A stretch of DNA of 64,000 nucleotides from Euryarchaeota archaeon UBA438 (GTDB lineage: Archaea; Thermoplasmatota; Poseidoniia; Poseidoniales; Thalassarchaeaceae), in assembly GCA_002504435.1 (NCBI GenBank), contig DAQP01000043.1, positions 16,557-80,556 on the forward strand, written 5' to 3'. Position numbers and translations under genes: made by a program. Shown here in pieces: positions 61,447 through 64,000 of the stretch (position 1 is its first letter; each line of letters starts with the position of its first letter). The notes below the pieces were generated by a model. It saw only the letters and a list, made by a program, of their open reading frames with translations, was not told where the DNA came from and ran no database searches.

Positions 61447-64000
61447 TTAGCTCAGAGTGGCGATTTCCAGCAGCCTGGGTTCTGGGGTGCCAATCTGCAT
61501 CTCGGCAATCGCCTCTACCTCCATCCTTGCTCCTGCCATAGTGGTGACGAAGGGAATGTTCAACTCTACAGCTAGTCTTCTCATCATATTCCCGTCCAAT
61601 ACAGCTCCCCCTGTAGAACGAGGGGTGTTAATTACCAACTGAATCATCCCCTTCCTCATCAGGTCAAGAGCGTCGGGGGACATTCTCTCAGCTATCCTAT
61701 AGCAAGTCTCAACCTCTATTCCGCCCACTTCGCGAAGAACCCTAGCTGTACCTCTGGTGGCATGCAAACGGAATCCCAAATCGTGAAGTCTTCTGGCCAA
61801 TTCTATCATTTCGTGCTTGTCCTCATCCTTCACGGTGATGTACACGCCACCGGTAGTCGGAACGGGAAGCTCTGTTGCAAGTCTCGCTTTGAGATAAGCT
61901 GCTGCTGGTCTGACGTGGGACCCCATGACTTCGCCAGTTGATTTCATCTCTGGTCCCGGGGCCGGATCGAGTCCCCTTAGTTTGATGAATGGGAAAACTG
62001 GTGCCTTGACGCAGACTGCTTCCGTCTGAGGTTCGGGGATTTCTAGATCGGAGAGCTTCTCCCCCAATGCTAGCCTGGCTGCAATCCTGGCCAGAGGGAC
62101 ACCTGTGGCCTTTGCAACAAAGGGGAATGTTCTGGACCCCCTTGGATTGACCTCCAGCACGTAGAGTACTTCATCGCGAATTGCATATTGAATGTTGAAG
62201 CATCCCCTAATCCCTAGCCTAATTCCAATTCTCTTGGTCCATTCCTCAACCTCCGATAGGATACTCTGTGAAATGTTCTGTGGCGGTATGAAACAAGTGG
62301 AGTCGCCAGAATGGATACCAGCCTCCTCTAGGTGCTCCATGATAGCGCCGACCAATACTTGTTCTCCGTCGCATACGGCATCGACATCCAGCTCCACGGC
62401 ATTTCCTAGGTACTCGTCAATAAGTAAGGGCCTGTCAGGTGCCAAGTATGCCTCATTCATGTATGCATCCAACTGACTGTTGTCAGAAAGTATCTCCATA
62501 CCCCTTCCACCTAGGACATAAGAAGGCCTAATCAGTACCGGGTAGCCAATCTCGGCCACAGCCCTTCTAACCCCATCGGGATCTATTGCGGTGGAACCCC
62601 TAGGCATCCTTAGGCCGTTTCTATCTGCGAAATCCTCGAATCTCTCACGGTCACTTGCCTCATCCACGGCTCCCGGGGTAGTTCCCTCGATAACTAGGTC
62701 GAGTCCCATTGATGACAAGTGAGGGAGGCTGTCAGCTAGCGGCAATGCTAGGTTGATTGCTGTCTGGCCGCCAAATTGGAGGAGTATTCCGTGGGCCTTC
62801 TCGCGTAGTAATATCTCTGAGACTGATTCCAATGAAAGGGGGTCGAAGTAGAGTCTGTCGCTGGTGTCGAAATCTGTAGAGACTGTCTCGGGATTGTTGT
62901 TTACTATGATGGCCTCATGACCCATGTCACGAATAGCCCCTACAGCGTGAACGCACCCATAGTCGAACTCTATCCCCTGGCCGATCCTTATTGGTCCTGA
63001 GCCGATGACAACGATTCTCTGTTTAATGAAATCATCTAGACCGGGTACGTGATCAATACCAGAAGGGGCCGAGCCGCCCTCATAAGTAGCGTAGTAGTAA
63101 GGAGTGACGGCAGCGAATTCTGCTGCGCAGGAGTCGACCATTCGGAACCTTGGGTGAATCCCTAACTGATGCCTTCTGGAGGTGACCGCAGACTCGTCCC
63201 TGCCTGCAGGGAGTTCCTTGAATCCCGATGACGGGAAACCTGCCAGTGCGTCCGCGATATGTAAGTCAGTGAATCCCGCTCCCTTCCAGGACCTCAATTG
63301 AGACTCGGGAACCTCGGAAGGCCTTACTCCCATTTCTCCAGCTGCCCGGATTTCTGTTTCTATAGCAGCCATATTCTCAAATCTATGCAAGAACCACCTT
63401 GTCACGCCTCCTGTGAGGTCTCGGACGTCCTCTATCGAATACCCCCTCCTGAAGGCTTCCATCAATGCACCCATCCTCCTGTCAGTAGGAATTCTCAACC
63501 AGTCTTCAAGAATGGCCGTAGGGAGGGATTCAGAGGCCCTCTCATCCATCGTTTCGCCGCCGGATGCGTCGGCCATAGTAAGGGGTCTTGGGTGTGGCTG
63601 TCCGTATTCCAGACTAGCCCATGCCTTGAGGAATGCTTCTTCGAAGCACCTCCCTATCGCCATAACCTCGCCAGTTGACTTCATTGAAGTGCCAATTACC
63701 CTATCTGCTGTCCTGAATTTGTCAAATGGCCATCTTGGAATTTTCACCACGCAGTAATCTAGTGTGGGCTCAAATGCAGCAGTAGTTCCCTCCCCAGTAA
63801 TGGGATTTGGAAGCTCATCCAAGGTGTATCCTACAGCTATGAGTGCGGCCATTCTGGCTATTGGATAGCCTGTGGCCTTGGATGCAAGAGCGGAGGATCT
63901 TGAAACTCTCGGATTTACCTCGATGACTCTGTACTGCCCGGTTGATTGCTCGACTGCAAATTGAACATTGCACCCACCCTTGATGTTTAGTCTGCGAATC
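61447..64000 (-). CDS. carB: Carbamoyl-phosphate synthase large subunit, 5' end beyond the window
   Basis: Makes carbamoyl phosphate for pyrimidine and arginine synthesis. The frame stays open to the window edge, reading GGCNVQFAVEQSTGQYRVIEVNPRVSRSSALASKATGYP (key part VNPRVSRSSALASKATG) in the first ATP-grasp half. About 850 residues are visible, including the oligomerisation region, second ATP-grasp half (IRPSYVLGGRGMEI, EVNPRGSRTFPFVAKATG) and the C-terminal MGS-like allosteric domain (FRLHATRGTARVL). The apparent internal start at 63852 is not the true one. Converges with the pseudouridine synthase gene at a 2-base gap. Confidence 0.97.
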   Translation of the reverse strand, partial: IRRLNIKGGCNVQFAVEQSTGQYRVIEVNPRVSRSSALASKATGYPIARMAALIAVGYTLDELPNPITGEGTTAAFEPTLDYCVVKIPRWPFDKFRTADRVIGTSMKSTGEVMAIGRCFEEAFLKAWASLEYGQPHPRPLTMADASGGETMDERASESLPTAILEDWLRIPTDRRMGALMEAFRRGYSIEDVRDLTGGVTRWFLHRFENMAAIETEIRAAGEMGVRPSEVPESQLRSWKGAGFTDLHIADALAGFPSSGFKELPAGRDESAVTSRRHQLGIHPRFRMVDSCAAEFAAVTPYYYATYEGGSAPSGIDHVPGLDDFIKQRIVVIGSGPIRIGQGIEFDYGCVHAVGAIRDMGHEAIIVNNNPETVSTDFDTSDRLYFDPLSLESVSEILLREKAHGILLQFGGQTAINLALPLADSLPHLSSMGLDLVIEGTTPGAVDEASDRERFEDFADRNGLRMPRGSTAIDPDGVRRAVAEIGYPVLIRPSYVLGGRGMEILSDNSQLDAYMNEAYLAPDRPLLIDEYLGNAVELDVDAVCDGEQVLVGAIMEHLEEAGIHSGDSTCFIPPQNISQSILSEVEEWTKRIGIRLGIRGCFNIQYAIRDEVLYVLEVNPRGSRTFPFVAKATGVPLARIAARLALGEKLSDLEIPEPQTEAVCVKAPVFPFIKLRGLDPAPGPEMKSTGEVMGSHVRPAAAYLKARLATELPVPTTGGVYITVKDEDKHEMIELARRLHDLGFRLHATRGTARVLREVGGIEVETCYRIAERMSPDALDLMRKGMIQLVINTPRSTGGAVLDGNMMRRLAVELNIPFVTTMAGARMEVEAIAEMQIGTPEPRLLEIATLS

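Overview
The window is a gene-dense stretch of a euryarchaeal chromosome, and the gene content points to a planktonic Marine Group II/III relative (Candidatus Poseidoniia, Thermoplasmata side). The archaeal core is clear: Rpo7-Spt4-S24e-S27ae, aRF1 with NIKS and GGQ, aIF2 beta, class I LysRS, archaeal UMP kinase, XPD helicase, DtdA and the PyrE-like regulator GfcR. It is mixed with bacterial-type genes: LipA, LipB, a branched-chain 2-oxoacid dehydrogenase complex, UbiX, pterin carbinolamine dehydratase, an RsuA-type pseudouridine synthase and hexameric GdhA. It also carries very large secreted proteins with a single C-terminal membrane anchor. Lineage is inferred from this combination; no rRNA gene is present to confirm it. 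Genes are packed closely, with many ATGA or TAATG junctions, short convergent overlaps, and TATA-like boxes about 25 bases upstream of starts.

Layout. 1-5246: a truncated subtilisin, a methyltransferase, a zinc-finger protein, proline dehydrogenase, D-aminoacyl-tRNA deacylase and an unknown protein. 5228-6516: a transcription/translation operon on the minus strand, ending in a 55-residue S27ae. 6635-13938: a divergent promoter with a perfect palindrome, a 1.9-kb-residue surface protein with FG-GAP repeats, and purC. 13985-19359: an unusual amino-acid-type ABC transporter locus followed by glutamate dehydrogenase. 19484-24069: HD phosphohydrolase, a tandem ribbon-helix-helix regulator with candidate operators, XPD helicase. 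24060-36030: two huge surface proteins, one with a transglutaminase-like fold and DUF4129. 36148-36233: tRNA-Leu(UAA). 36235-37402: a FolB-like and FolM-like pterin pair. 37504-46055: an operon for de novo lipoylation and the branched-chain complex (lipA, E1 alpha, E1 beta, E2, E3, lipB), then a class V aminotransferase and ubiX. 46082-64000: a SAP-domain membrane aminopeptidase, argS, aRF1, pyrH, small zinc ribbons, NOG1-type GTPase, an Sm-like candidate, pterin dehydratase, oxidoreductases, aIF2 beta, dut, gfcR, lysS, small enzymes and a partial carB.

The most interesting region is 13985-17999. The solute-binding protein is circularly permuted: the second-lobe half of the SBP_bac_3 fold comes before the first-lobe half. 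By eye it also lacks the usual alpha-amino-acid contact residues. The divergent permease carries an N-terminal extracellular YCF48/BNR-type beta-propeller that ABC permeases do not normally have. Together with a conventional GlnQ-type ATPase, these look like a rewired importer of unknown substrate. Physiologically, the window fits a heterotrophic, protein- and amino-acid-consuming archaeon: secreted and surface proteases, an importer, proline and glutamate dehydrogenases, and a branched-chain 2-oxoacid dehydrogenase with its own lipoate assembly.
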